A stretch of 51,218 nt of DNA, taken from contig JAABRE010000035.1 in the NCBI GenBank assembly GCA_011391125.1, positions 1 through 51,218 on the forward strand, given 5' to 3'. Position 1 is the first letter of the stretch, and each line of letters begins with the position of its first letter. The position numbers were made by a program, and so were the translations under genes. The stretch is from Synechococcales cyanobacterium S06. Its GTDB lineage: Bacteria > Cyanobacteriota > Cyanobacteriia > Cyanobacteriales > JAABRE01. The notes beneath the pieces were generated by a model. It was given only the letters and a program-made list of their open reading frames with translations, had not been told where the DNA came from and did no database searches. Below are positions 33,004 through 41,007 of the stretch, in pieces.

Positions 33004-34941
33004 TTAGGGTATTTTAGTTAATAAATGAATTATTTGCTCATAATTTGTTTGTCTTCCTTGTTTTTGATATAAATTAGCTGCTTTTTGCAAATCTTCTTTT
33101 GCTTTTGAATATCTTTTTAATAAATAATAAGCTAATCCCCTATTATAATGAGCATCCGCTTGTTGATTAAGAGCAATGGCTTGAGAATAATCAGTAATAG
33201 CTTCCTCATATTTTTGTAAAGAATAGTAAGCTAAACCCTTGTTGTTGTAATATACAGCTTTACGAGGATTAAGAGCAATTGCTTGAGAATAATCAGTAAT
33301 AGCTTCCTCATATTTTTGTAAAAAATAATAGGCTAAACCACGATTATTATAAGCATCTTGATTTTGAGAGTTCAAATTTATCACATTAGAATAATCAATA
33401 ATAGATTCTTCATATTTTTGTAAATTTTTATAACAATTAGCCCGATTATAATAGGCATTTTCATGATTTGGATTCAACTTAATTAAGTGAGAATAATCAA
33501 TAATAGCGTCCTCGTATTTTTGCAAATTAAGATAGGCGTTAGCACGATTATCATAAACAGAGCTAAATTGGGGATCAATTTCAATTACTTTCGAATAATT
33601 AGCAATAGCTTCTTGATATTTTTTTAGATTATAGTAAACATTTCCCCTATTGTTATAAGCATTGGCAAATTGTGGCTTAATTGTAATTACCTTATTATAA
33701 TCAGTAATCGCTTCTTCATATTTTTCTAAATTACGATAGACTAAACCTCGAATATATAATGCTTCAACATTGTGGGGATCAATCTTAATAACTTTAGTAT
33801 AATCGGCGATCGCTTTTTCATATTTTTTAAAATTACGATAAGCATTACCCCGATTATGGTAGGCCTCAGCATCTTGGGGATTAATAGCAATAGCTTTGGT
33901 AAAATCAGCGATCGCCTCTTGGTATTTTTGTAAGTTACCGTAGGCTAAACCCCGATTATTGTATGCATCCGCAGATTGGGAATTAAGGGCAATAGCCTTA
34001 TTATAATTAGTGATGGCCTCTTGATATTGTTCCAAATGACAGTAAGAATCACCTTGGTTTAAATAAAATTCAAAGGTAATTTGACTAGATTCATTAGAGT
34101 CGATTTCTAATGATTTATTTGATGTTTTAACTGAAGAAATATTTTTGATTAAATTGGATGCTGTTAATCTATTTACTGACTCTTTTTCTAAACATTTTCC
34201 CATAATTTTTCGCCATTTTTCAGGTAATTTGTTTAAGTCTGGTTGTTCCTTAATTACCTGCTGCATTAAAGCTAAAGGTGTATCTGAATTAAAAGGAAGT
34301 TCACCTGTTAAAATCTCATAAATTAACACACCCAAGGACCAAATATCCCAAGCTGATGATATTTTACCTTGATAGGCTTCGGGGGGAGCATAACCATTTG
34401 TACCCATCATGGTGGTGGTTTGTGTAGCGTTACTTTGCATCGCTCTAACTAACCCGAAATCGGATAATTTCCAGTTTTCACCTACTTTTAAAACATTGCC
34501 CGGTTTTAAATCTCTGTGTACAATAATTGGGTTATGATTATGCAAAAATTCTAACGCTTTGGCAATATCTAAGATTACCTTTTCTGCTTCGGTTTCTGAT
34601 AGTTTACCCTGCTTTAATTTGTCTTCTAAACTTAATTCTGCTTGTTCCATTAATAAGTAGAGAAAATCAGTGCCATTTATTTTAGATTCTCCACAGGTAT
34701 AACAAGTAATTAAATTTTGATGTTGTAAAGTGGTAGAAAATATTAATTCTTCTAATTGTTTATCAGGATTATCTGTAATAATTAACTTAACCGCCAAGCT
34801 TCTAATTTTCCTATCCCTAACCACTTCATCCGCTAAATATACACCTCCAAAACCCCCCGCTCCTAACAAACTTTTCAGGTAATATTTATTATCAATATTT
34901 TGACCTTCTAACATTTTAAAAAACAAATAATTTGTGTTCAT
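33004..34941 (-). CDS. Ser/Thr protein kinase with C-terminal TPR array
   Basis: 645 residues. The kinase domain (about 20-270) is complete: glycine loop GAGGFGGVYLAD, Lys in LAVKL, HRDLKPGN, DFG and a PPEAY in place of APE. About ten TPRs fill residues 290-640, all of the same kind (YQEAIADFTKAIAINPQDAEAYHNRG). The high similarity between TPR units shows recent unit duplication. Cyanobacterial STK-TPR proteins work in stress and cell-surface signalling; substrates are unknown. Start 34941 has an AAAAGG site 8 bases upstream. An in-frame ATG at 34914 (MLEGQ) is less well served. FHA and vWA genes lie downstream on the same strand. Confidence 0.95.
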   Translation of the reverse strand: MNTNYLFFKMLEGQNIDNKYYLKSLLGAGGFGGVYLADEVVRDRKIRSLAVKLIITDNPDKQLEELIFSTTLQHQNLITCYTCGESKINGTDFLYLLMEQAELSLEDKLKQGKLSETEAEKVILDIAKALEFLHNHNPIIVHRDLKPGNVLKVGENWKLSDFGLVRAMQSNATQTTTMMGTNGYAPPEAYQGKISSAWDIWSLGVLIYEILTGELPFNSDTPLALMQQVIKEQPDLNKLPEKWRKIMGKCLEKESVNRLTASNLIKNISSVKTSNKSLEIDSNESSQITFEFYLNQGDSYCHLEQYQEAITNYNKAIALNSQSADAYNNRGLAYGNLQKYQEAIADFTKAIAINPQDAEAYHNRGNAYRNFKKYEKAIADYTKVIKIDPHNVEALYIRGLVYRNLEKYEEAITDYNKVITIKPQFANAYNNRGNVYYNLKKYQEAIANYSKVIEIDPQFSSVYDNRANAYLNLQKYEDAIIDYSHLIKLNPNHENAYYNRANCYKNLQKYEESIIDYSNVINLNSQNQDAYNNRGLAYYFLQKYEEAITDYSQAIALNPRKAVYYNNKGLAYYSLQKYEEAITDYSQAIALNQQADAHYNRGLAYYLLKRYSKAKEDLQKAANLYQKQGRQTNYEQIIHLLTKIP

Positions 34942-35009
34942 AAATCAACCTTTTCTATTGCCATCAAAGATATTATATCAACAATTGCGCTTTTTAATTC
35001 AGTTGTTTG

Positions 35010-35306
35010 TCAGGATATATAAACAACCTCAGATAAAATTTGCTCTTTAAACTTTGGTTTCAAACCATCAATGGTTACGAGATCGACTTTTATTTGTAAT
35101 TGTTCACTGAGATAATTTTCCAAATCAATTAACTCCCATAAATCTGGACTTTCTTCATAATCTACTAAAATATCTAAATCATTTTTAATTTTACTTTTTT
35201 CCCGAAGATAAGAACCAAAAATACCTATTTTAGAGACTTGATATTTATCTTTAATTAGTGGTTTATAGGCTTTGATTTTGTGTTTAATTTCTGTTAAAGT
35301 TTTCAT
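35010..35306 (-). CDS. Minimal nucleotidyltransferase (MNT domain), MntA-like antitoxin
   Basis: 98 residues with the polymerase-beta nucleotidyltransferase signature GIFGSYLREKSKIKNDLDILVD (GS near 31 and D-x-D at 44-46), then DLWELIDLENYLSEQL and IKVDLVTIDGLKPKF. MNT proteins usually pair with HEPN RNases and can AMPylate them (MntA-HepT). No HEPN gene is next to it here; a kinase gene follows and repeats precede it. It may be an orphan or work with a distant HEPN. Confidence 0.88.
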   Translation of the reverse strand: MKTLTEIKHKIKAYKPLIKDKYQVSKIGIFGSYLREKSKIKNDLDILVDYEESPDLWELIDLENYLSEQLQIKVDLVTIDGLKPKFKEQILSEVVYIS

Positions 35307-35371
35307 AGTAATTACCTCAAAAAAATGGTTTTTATAATTATTTGTTTAGATAAAAACAAGTTAATTATTGA

Positions 35372-35450
35372 GTAAGTCAAGTTTCGCCAAACCCTTACTG
35401 GGCCAGACGTTGCATGCAACGTCTCTACACAACTCATTTAGAACTGCTAT
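35372..35450. repeat. TATAGCAG repeat with GACGTTGCATGCAACGTC palindrome
   Basis: Reading the minus strand from 35450, TATAGCAGTTCTAAATGAG is followed by GTTGTGTAGAGACGTTGC and a 20-base perfect palindrome (AGACGTTGCATGCAACGTCT, 35405-35424), then AAGGGTTTGGCGAAA. The same parts in the same order occur at 47165-47265. The left end here is uncertain. Confidence 0.7.
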
Positions 35451-35506
35451 AATTCTTTTAATCTATAGTGTTTATCATCGGGTAATCTAATCGTTAAAGT
35501 AGCCAT
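35447..35506 (-). pseudogene. 5' remnant of ribbon-helix-helix antitoxin gene
   Basis: ATG 35506, with AGGAG upstream, gives MATLTIRLPDDKHYRLKEL, then a stop supplied by the TATAGCAG repeat. This is the standard opening of FitA/RHH antitoxins, which need about 60-80 residues. The repeat has cut it after 19 codons. The gene product should be non-functional. Confidence 0.7.
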
Positions 35507-35516
35507 ATTTCTTAAC

Positions 35517-35651
35517 TCCTAATTAAATCTTCTGGTTTAATAATGGACAATTGGGGAATTAAAGATAGGTTTTTCTGGTTATCATCAAGATGATAGCATA
35601 AATATTGTGATTTTAGTCCAGAAAAAATGGCTCTCTCGATATTTTGGGAAA
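35517..35651 (-). pseudogene. 3' fragment of an unidentified gene, possibly PIN toxin
   Basis: The minus-strand frame SFSQNIERAIFSGLK, then YLCYHLDDNQKNLSLIP and LSIIKPEDLIRS, ends at a stop at 35517 just before the RHH remnant. Its last part (NLSLIPQLSIIKPEDLI) resembles the final strand and helix of PIN domains. It has no start: the upstream end runs into a TAACCCACC/GGTGGGTTA repeat near 35665. Identification is weak. Confidence 0.35.
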
Positions 35652-35775
35652 AACTGTATTATAAGATGGTGGGTTACGGTGCGAATAAAAGATTCTTTAT
35701 TTTTTATTAAAATTAATTCCGCACCTAACCCACCCTACAAAATACGACAAAATACTAATAGTTATTAAACCGATT

Positions 35776-36429
35776 ATGGAAGCAAAAAATTTAAGAATAT
35801 TTCGCCGTCAATCACCGGTAAAAGTATTAGGACCCTTTTCACGAGCGGTTATTTGGTTACAGGGGTGTGATTTCGGTTGTCCGAATTGTATTGTACCGGA
35901 ATCATGGGATCAAAAAGCAGGAGATTTGGTAAATATTACGGAATTAGCTGACTGGATTTTAGGCGAAAATGACATCGAAGGTATTACTTTATCTGGTGGT
36001 GAACCTTTTTTACAAGCAGAAAATTTAGCCATTTTAATAGATAGTATCAAGCAAAAAAAAGACTTAGGAATTGTTTGTTATACTGGCTATAAATTAGAGC
36101 AACTTTTTAAATTTGGTACTCAAGAACAAAGGTTATTACTAACTAAAATAGATTTACTTATAGATGGTTTATATAAGGAGGAATTACACGCAGATTTAAA
36201 GTGGCGAGGTTCTACAAATCAAAGGTTATTACCCTTAACCAAACGTTATTATAATTTGGTTAAAACTATTATGAATTGTCAAGATAATAGCGATGGTTTA
36301 GAATTTTTTGTTGATAATGATGGTATTTTTAGCTTTAATGGAGTTCCCAATCAAGCAAATTTTCGCCAAGAATTTGAGGAAAAAATGTTACAAAAAGGGA
36401 TAATTGTAGGGTGGGTTAGGCAGTTTTAA
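35776..36429 (+). CDS. Radical SAM protein, 4Fe-4S single-cluster (NrdG-like activase)
   Basis: 217 residues. The cluster motif is GCDFGCPNC (C-x3-C-x2-C, near 30-38), followed by LSGGEPFLQAENLA (SAM-binding GGE) and DLLIDGLYKEELH. The fold matches small activase-type radical SAM proteins such as NrdG. No class III ribonucleotide reductase is near; instead a coiled-coil and a ClpB-like AAA+ gene follow on the same strand, so it may modify or activate a partner there. The last ten residues (GIIVGWVRQF) come from a repeat that has entered the gene. A copy of the original end (EEKMLQKGISLSSS) is left at 36814-36862. Confidence 0.88.
   Translation: MEAKNLRIFRRQSPVKVLGPFSRAVIWLQGCDFGCPNCIVPESWDQKAGDLVNITELADWILGENDIEGITLSGGEPFLQAENLAILIDSIKQKKDLGIVCYTGYKLEQLFKFGTQEQRLLLTKIDLLIDGLYKEELHADLKWRGSTNQRLLPLTKRYYNLVKTIMNCQDNSDGLEFFVDNDGIFSFNGVPNQANFRQEFEEKMLQKGIIVGWVRQF
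36372..36401 (+). repeat. 30-bp direct repeat, left copy (paired with 36814-36843)
   Basis: The 30 bases here, in the radical SAM coding region, are repeated exactly at 36814-36843, on the far side of the 80-bp array. The right copy continues into an alternative, probably ancestral, C-terminus and stop at 36860-36862. Confidence 0.9.
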
Positions 36430-36726
36430 GCAAATAAGGCTCAACCAGAAATGCTTATATTGCCGTAACCCACCAAAGTTACAGGGTAGGGTGGGTTAGG
36501 CAACTTGAAGCAAATAAGGCTCAACCATAAATAATTATATGGCCGTAACCCACCAAATTCACAGGGTAGGGTGGGTTAGGCAACTTGAAGCAAATAAGGC
36601 TCAACCATAAATAATTATATGGCCGTAACCCACCAAATTCACAGGGTAGGGTTGGTTAGGCAACTTGAAGCAAATAATGCTCAACCAGAAATGCTTATAT
36701 TGCCGTAACCCACCAACTTGACTGGG
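36407..36726. repeat. Four 80-bp tandem repeats
   Basis: Units begin at 36407, 36487, 36567 and 36647 with an exact 80-base period. Each starts TAGGGTGGGTTAGGCA and ends near GCCGTAACCCACCAA, so each can form a hairpin through GGTGGGTTA/TAACCCACC. Units 2 and 3 are almost identical; 1 and 4 share ATGCTTATATT variants. The array overlaps the 3' end of the radical SAM gene. A further TAACACACCCTA pair lies at 36750-36806. Confidence 0.9.
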
Positions 36727-36813
36727 TCATAATTGTAGTTAGCGATAGCGTAACACACCCTAGTTTGAGATGTGGTGCCGTACTCTCCTAGTTAACACAC
36801 CCTACATTGTCAT

Positions 36814-36862
36814 ATTTGAGGAAAAAATGTTACAAAAAGGGATTAGTTTAAGTTCATCTTAA
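36814..36862 (+). pseudogene. Orphaned original 3' end of the radical SAM gene
   Basis: The frame EEKMLQKGISLSSS ends at TAA 36860. It shares its first 30 bases with 36372-36401 inside the radical SAM gene. The simplest reading is that repeat DNA entered by duplication of these 30 bases and moved the native end downstream. Confidence 0.7.
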
Positions 36863-36904
36863 TAAAGCTTAATAAAACAAGCAAGATGATTCGGTTATAG
36901 GTTA

Positions 36905-36965
36905 TATTGTCATACTGAGCGTCAGGGAAGTATCTCACGAGATTCCTCGCGTTACTCGGAATGAC
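36905..36965. mobile_element. Partial relic of the TAGACC MITE body
   Basis: TTGTCATACTGAGCG...GAAGTATCTCACGAGATTCCTCGCG...CGGAATGACAAG resembles the interior of the elements at 7682 and 13087. The TAGACC ends are absent. It still forms a long hairpin, in the leader of the coiled-coil gene. Confidence 0.6.
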
Positions 36966-37013
36966 AAGATCAGGTATTGAAGGGATATTAAATTAATATT
37001 AGGAGTCAAATTT

Positions 37014-38270
37014 ATGAGTGGTAGTCCTAAATATTCTAGCGCACAATTAGAAAGACAAAGAAGGGAAAGGTTAGAGAGAGAAAGAAAAATCAAAGCTGAA
37101 GCTGAAAAACGCCAGCGGGAGGAGGTAATCGCAAGGGAAAGAAAACTGCGTTTAGAAAATTTAAGGACTAATTTAATTGCTCAAACTGATAGGATTAATC
37201 AGAAAATTAGCAGTCAAAAAAGCTTAATCTATAACCAAGATTTTAACAAATTACAAGCAAGTATTCAGCAGTTAAAACGTAATCTGCAAAATGCTCTCAC
37301 TGAAAATAATTTACATAATTTTACGCCAGAAATTAGCACTATTGATACCCAATTATATCAAGCTGTTATTCGTAAACGTCGAGATGAGGAGGAGAAACAA
37401 CGTAAACAGGAAATTGAACAATTACAGTTTGAACTATCAGAATTAGAGGCAGAAATTAACCAAATTAGTGAATTTGATAGCGATAAATTTGATAGTCAGG
37501 GAAGAAAACAAGTTGATAAAACGCTAGGTAATTTACGTCAATCAATTAAACAAGGTAATCCCGAAACTGTTAAAAGTCCCCTTAAAGATACTCAAACTAT
37601 TGTTAAAAATCACCTTAATTTAGTTACTAAAAATAAGCAAAAATGGGAGCAGGAAAAATTAAAAGCTGAACAAAGTTTCGGCGAAATGAATGCTTTAATA
37701 AATGGCTTAAAAGCTGATCCTGTTATTACGACTTGGTGTAATCATTTAATAACTAAATTAGAAAGCTTAATTACAGACGGTGAAAAGGAGATAGCTTCCG
37801 AAAACTTTAGTAAATTAGATAATCTTTTGACTAATTTACAACAGCAAAGCGAAGCAATCATTAAAATTGCCAATGAAGCACAATTAAAAGCAGATCAAAG
37901 GGACTATATTGCTGATAGTATCGCCCACAGTTTAACCGAAATGGGTTTTAATTTGGTATATCGTCAAGCTGAACATCCCGACCATCCCGCTACTGCAATC
38001 ATATTAGGTGCTGCCACCAACTCCGGTAAGGGAATTAGTGTTAGTGTCCCCGTAGAAGGGAAAGTCTATTATGATATTGATGGTTACACGAAAACTGGTG
38101 CTGTGTGTGAGGAGGCTGAAAATGTCATTAATGAAATGCACAATTTATTGGAACAGGAATTCGGGGTAAAAATGAGTGAACTTTGGTGGGAAGGAAAAGA
38201 CCCTAATCGTGATATAAAAAGTGCTGATGATTTACCTAATAATATTAATTATCGGGGTTTAGAGCGCTAA
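37014..38270 (+). CDS. Coiled-coil protein with conserved C-terminal domain
   Basis: 418 residues. The first 300 are mostly charged coiled coil (SSAQLERQRRERLERERKIK, EEEKQRKQEIEQLQFELSELEAEI). A globular C-terminal domain of about 115 residues follows: DYIADSIAHSLTEMGFNLVYRQ, AIILGAATNSGKGISVSVPV, KVYYDIDGYTKTGAVCEE. I do not recognise that domain. A ribosome site (AGGAG) lies upstream of ATG 37014. Between a radical SAM and a ClpB-like AAA+ gene on the same strand, it may be an adaptor or substrate of one of them. The stop codon lies within the first unit of a 29-bp repeat. Confidence 0.85.
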   Translation: MSGSPKYSSAQLERQRRERLERERKIKAEAEKRQREEVIARERKLRLENLRTNLIAQTDRINQKISSQKSLIYNQDFNKLQASIQQLKRNLQNALTENNLHNFTPEISTIDTQLYQAVIRKRRDEEEKQRKQEIEQLQFELSELEAEINQISEFDSDKFDSQGRKQVDKTLGNLRQSIKQGNPETVKSPLKDTQTIVKNHLNLVTKNKQKWEQEKLKAEQSFGEMNALINGLKADPVITTWCNHLITKLESLITDGEKEIASENFSKLDNLLTNLQQQSEAIIKIANEAQLKADQRDYIADSIAHSLTEMGFNLVYRQAEHPDHPATAIILGAATNSGKGISVSVPVEGKVYYDIDGYTKTGAVCEEAENVINEMHNLLEQEFGVKMSELWWEGKDPNRDIKSADDLPNNINYRGLER

Positions 38271-38349
38271 AGCGCAACTACGAACTAAGAGTGAGCTAAA
38301 GCGTAACTACGAACTAAGAGTGAGCTAAATCGCAATTACGAACTAAGGA
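38264..38349 (+). repeat. Three 29-bp tandem repeats linking coiled-coil and AAA+ genes
   Basis: Units at 38264, 38293 and 38322 read G(C/A)GCTAAA(G/T)CGCAACTAC, then GAACTAAGAGT, with small changes. The first unit supplies the stop codon of the upstream gene. The last unit turns GAGT into GGAT, giving AAGGAT as ribosome site for ATG 38357. A related GCGCTAAAGCGCAACAACGA string is at 47092. Confidence 0.85.
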
Positions 38350-38356
38350 TAAAATT

Positions 38357-40339
38357 ATGAGTAAATTAATTTCTTCTCGTTGGATTAATGACTTCCAAAA
38401 ACAACGTTATCACCGTCAGCATACCATCCTTTATGGTAATATTCATGACCAGTTTTTATGGCAGAATAACTATCAGGAATTAGATACTTTTCTTACTAAT
38501 TATTTTCAAGATTTAGGGTTTGAAATTATTGTTACTTATGACCCCATTGACGGCTTTAATTACCATACCCAAGACGGCGAAAAAAGGTTTCGAGAACTCG
38601 CTCGAAATCGCATTTTAGAGGCTCATAACTCAGATTTTGGTCAAAATTCACCTAACACCCCGTCAAATACCCCAAATAACCCCTTAAATCCCCCGCCACG
38701 TCGTCCTCCGGGGGGAATAGCACCCCCTAATCTTAATCGTCGGATTTCCCCCGAAGATGCTTTCGGCGATTTACGCGCTGTCATGGGGCAGAATAAAACT
38801 CCTGTGGCTGCTATTATTAATTTAGGAGATATGCTGACCACTGACGCAAATCGTTATAATGCCGAGGAGCGCAATCCCCTTGCTTTACTGAAAAAATGTA
38901 CCCTGGAAGCTAATATTATTAGGGAGGGAAATTTAGTCGGTTATCGTAATAGTTTAATCATCCTTGCCAGTGATTTAAAACGAGTTCCTGATTGGTTTCA
39001 TCTTAATAATCCTTTTGTGAATATGGTCCAAATTTCTGCTCCTAATAAAGACGAACGTCGTCAATTTGCTGAACGTTTTATCAGGAATTTTTATCAGGGT
39101 GAAAATATCAATTCTACTAAACAAAATCCCAATGAACTATCAGAATTAGACATAATTGTGGAAGAATTTGCGGATTTAACCGAGGGATTTCGGGCGATGG
39201 ATTTAGATGCTTTGCGGATTACTTCTGTACAAGAAAAAATCCCCATTAAAGCGAGGGAAGTTTGGCGCATTGTTGACTTTTATAAATTTGGGTTGCGGGA
39301 AGACCCATGGTTGCAATTGAATCCGGAAAAGGTTAGAAAAGCCCAGCAAACCTTGTCAAGTCGAGTTATTGGGCAACCAAGAGCGGTTGAAGCTGTTACC
39401 ACTATGTTGACTAGCGCCAGGGTGGGGTTGAGTATGACGGGAAATAGCGGTAATAGTGGCAAACCCAAGGGAATTTTCTTTTTTGTCGGTCCGACAGGGG
39501 TGGGTAAAACTGAGTTGGCAAAAGCAGTCACAGAGTTGGTTTTCGGCGATGAAAAAGCCTTTGCACGCTTCGATATGAGCGAATATAAGGAGGAGCACGC
39601 AGCGGAAAAATTGGCGGGAGCGCCACCGGGGTTTGTGGGTTATGATGAAGGTGGCCAACTAACTAACAGGGTTTTAGAACAACCTTACAGTATTTTATTA
39701 TTTGATGAAATAGAAAAAGCACATCCCAAGGTATTAGATAAATTTCTTCAAATATTAGAAGATGGTCGTTTAACTGATGGTAAAGGTCAGACTGCCTATT
39801 TTAATCAAACTGCGATTATTTTTACTAGCAATATTGGCGCTTCGGATTTAACAGATCCGCAAACTGGGGTTATGATTCGCTCGGGTATTATGAATAGGGT
39901 AAAACAGGGTGAAGTGCTTAGTTTTGAACAGGTTGAGAGCCATTTTAAAACGGAAGTTGATTGGTATTTTACGAGCAGAATTGGTCGAGCAGAATTATTA
40001 AATCGCTTGGGTGATAATATCGTCGTTTTTGATACTTTACGACCTGATTTTGTCAGTCAAATTGGGCAAAAGTTTTTAAGTCAATTAGCAAAAAATGCTT
40101 TGGAGAAATATCAGTTAACTATTAATTTTCACCCGAATATCTATCAGTTTCTAACCCAGAAAATGCAGGAAGGAAATAATTTGTTATTTGGTGGTAGAAG
40201 AATCAAGAATTTATTAGAAACATTGATAGAAAGACCATTTAATGTTTGGTTATTTTCTCATTATCCTGAACCTGAAAAATTAAGGGGAGTTTCTTGGCAA
40301 ATAAATGTTAATAATGATGGTCAATTAATGGTTAATTAA
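38357..40339 (+). CDS. ClpB/ClpA-like AAA+ ATPase with degenerate N-terminal AAA domain
   Basis: 660 residues. Residues about 330-640 form a ClpB D2-like AAA+ motor: GQPRAVEAV, Walker A GPTGVGKTEL, FDMSEYKEEHAAEKLAGAPPGFVGYDEGG (pore loop GFVGY), Walker B LLFDEIEKAH, sensor 1 IIFTSNIG, and the C-terminal FGGRRIKNLLETLIERP. Residues 1-310 look like an AAA fold without Walker A (HTILYGNIHDQF; pseudo-Walker B VAAIINLGDML; NSLIILASDLKRVP), broken by a Pro-rich linker at about 100-125. It has no ClpB N-terminal or middle domain, so it is not ClpB itself. It may remodel a partner made or modified by the neighbouring genes. Confidence 0.9.
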   Translation: MSKLISSRWINDFQKQRYHRQHTILYGNIHDQFLWQNNYQELDTFLTNYFQDLGFEIIVTYDPIDGFNYHTQDGEKRFRELARNRILEAHNSDFGQNSPNTPSNTPNNPLNPPPRRPPGGIAPPNLNRRISPEDAFGDLRAVMGQNKTPVAAIINLGDMLTTDANRYNAEERNPLALLKKCTLEANIIREGNLVGYRNSLIILASDLKRVPDWFHLNNPFVNMVQISAPNKDERRQFAERFIRNFYQGENINSTKQNPNELSELDIIVEEFADLTEGFRAMDLDALRITSVQEKIPIKAREVWRIVDFYKFGLREDPWLQLNPEKVRKAQQTLSSRVIGQPRAVEAVTTMLTSARVGLSMTGNSGNSGKPKGIFFFVGPTGVGKTELAKAVTELVFGDEKAFARFDMSEYKEEHAAEKLAGAPPGFVGYDEGGQLTNRVLEQPYSILLFDEIEKAHPKVLDKFLQILEDGRLTDGKGQTAYFNQTAIIFTSNIGASDLTDPQTGVMIRSGIMNRVKQGEVLSFEQVESHFKTEVDWYFTSRIGRAELLNRLGDNIVVFDTLRPDFVSQIGQKFLSQLAKNALEKYQLTINFHPNIYQFLTQKMQEGNNLLFGGRRIKNLLETLIERPFNVWLFSHYPEPEKLRGVSWQINVNNDGQLMVN

Positions 40340-40380
40340 ATAGCCACAAATAACCGATTTAATGGTTTTTTATTGTGTTA

Positions 40381-40947
40381 TTAAATATTTAACCAACTAA
40401 ACATTTCCTTAACCGATAATTGCAACTCATTAAGACAATCTAAAACGGGTAAAATGTCTTCATCTGATTTAATTTCTGGAAATTGATCAGCTTGAAAAAC
40501 CATTACGGAATCATCTTGAGGATCAATTAACCATGCCAATTTTGTTCCCTGTTTCAGACAAAAAATAATTTTTTTGATCACTTTATTGGCCGATTGTTCG
40601 GGAGATAAAATCTCAATAATCCAATCGGGATGAACTTCAAAACGATTAGCAATTCGGCCTTTTTCTGTTTTAGGAATACGATTCCAAGTATAAACCGCAA
40701 TATCTGGAACAATAGAACGACCTCCAAAAGTACATCGTAATTCAGTAAAAACATGGGCTAATTTTTTGGGCAAAACAAGTTCGTTAATAGTTGTACCTAA
40801 ACGTATTTGAATGGTACTATGTTCTCCTTGTGGCATTGGTTTTTGTTCTATTTCGCCATTAAAATATTCACAATAAGGTTTAGTTTCAGGAAGTTCTAAA
40901 AACTCCTCTAAAGTTATTTTTGGTTTAATTAGACTAACAGCAACCAT
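40381..40947 (-). CDS. Uma2 family (DUF820) putative endonuclease
   Basis: 188 residues, the typical length. The PD-(D/E)xK core is visible: SIVPDIAVY (Asp) and DWIIEILSPEQSANKVIKKI (Glu and downstream Lys). The N-terminus LEEFLELPETKPYCEYFNGEI is characteristic. Uma2 genes are highly multiplied in cyanobacteria and sometimes linked with mobile DNA; their function is unproven. The gene is convergent with the AAA+ gene. Confidence 0.92.
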   Translation of the reverse strand: MVAVSLIKPKITLEEFLELPETKPYCEYFNGEIEQKPMPQGEHSTIQIRLGTTINELVLPKKLAHVFTELRCTFGGRSIVPDIAVYTWNRIPKTEKGRIANRFEVHPDWIIEILSPEQSANKVIKKIIFCLKQGTKLAWLIDPQDDSVMVFQADQFPEIKSDEDILPVLDCLNELQLSVKEMFSWLNI

Positions 40948-41007
40948 CTTTATTAACTCCTCTGATAAATGAATTATTAATTGAATTGAGAATTATTAAT
41001 TATCAAT

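Noticed and set aside
36407-36726. CRISPR array or tandem genes
   Set aside because: The 80-base units are contiguous, hairpin-forming and nearly identical with no variable spacers, and no cas genes are present.
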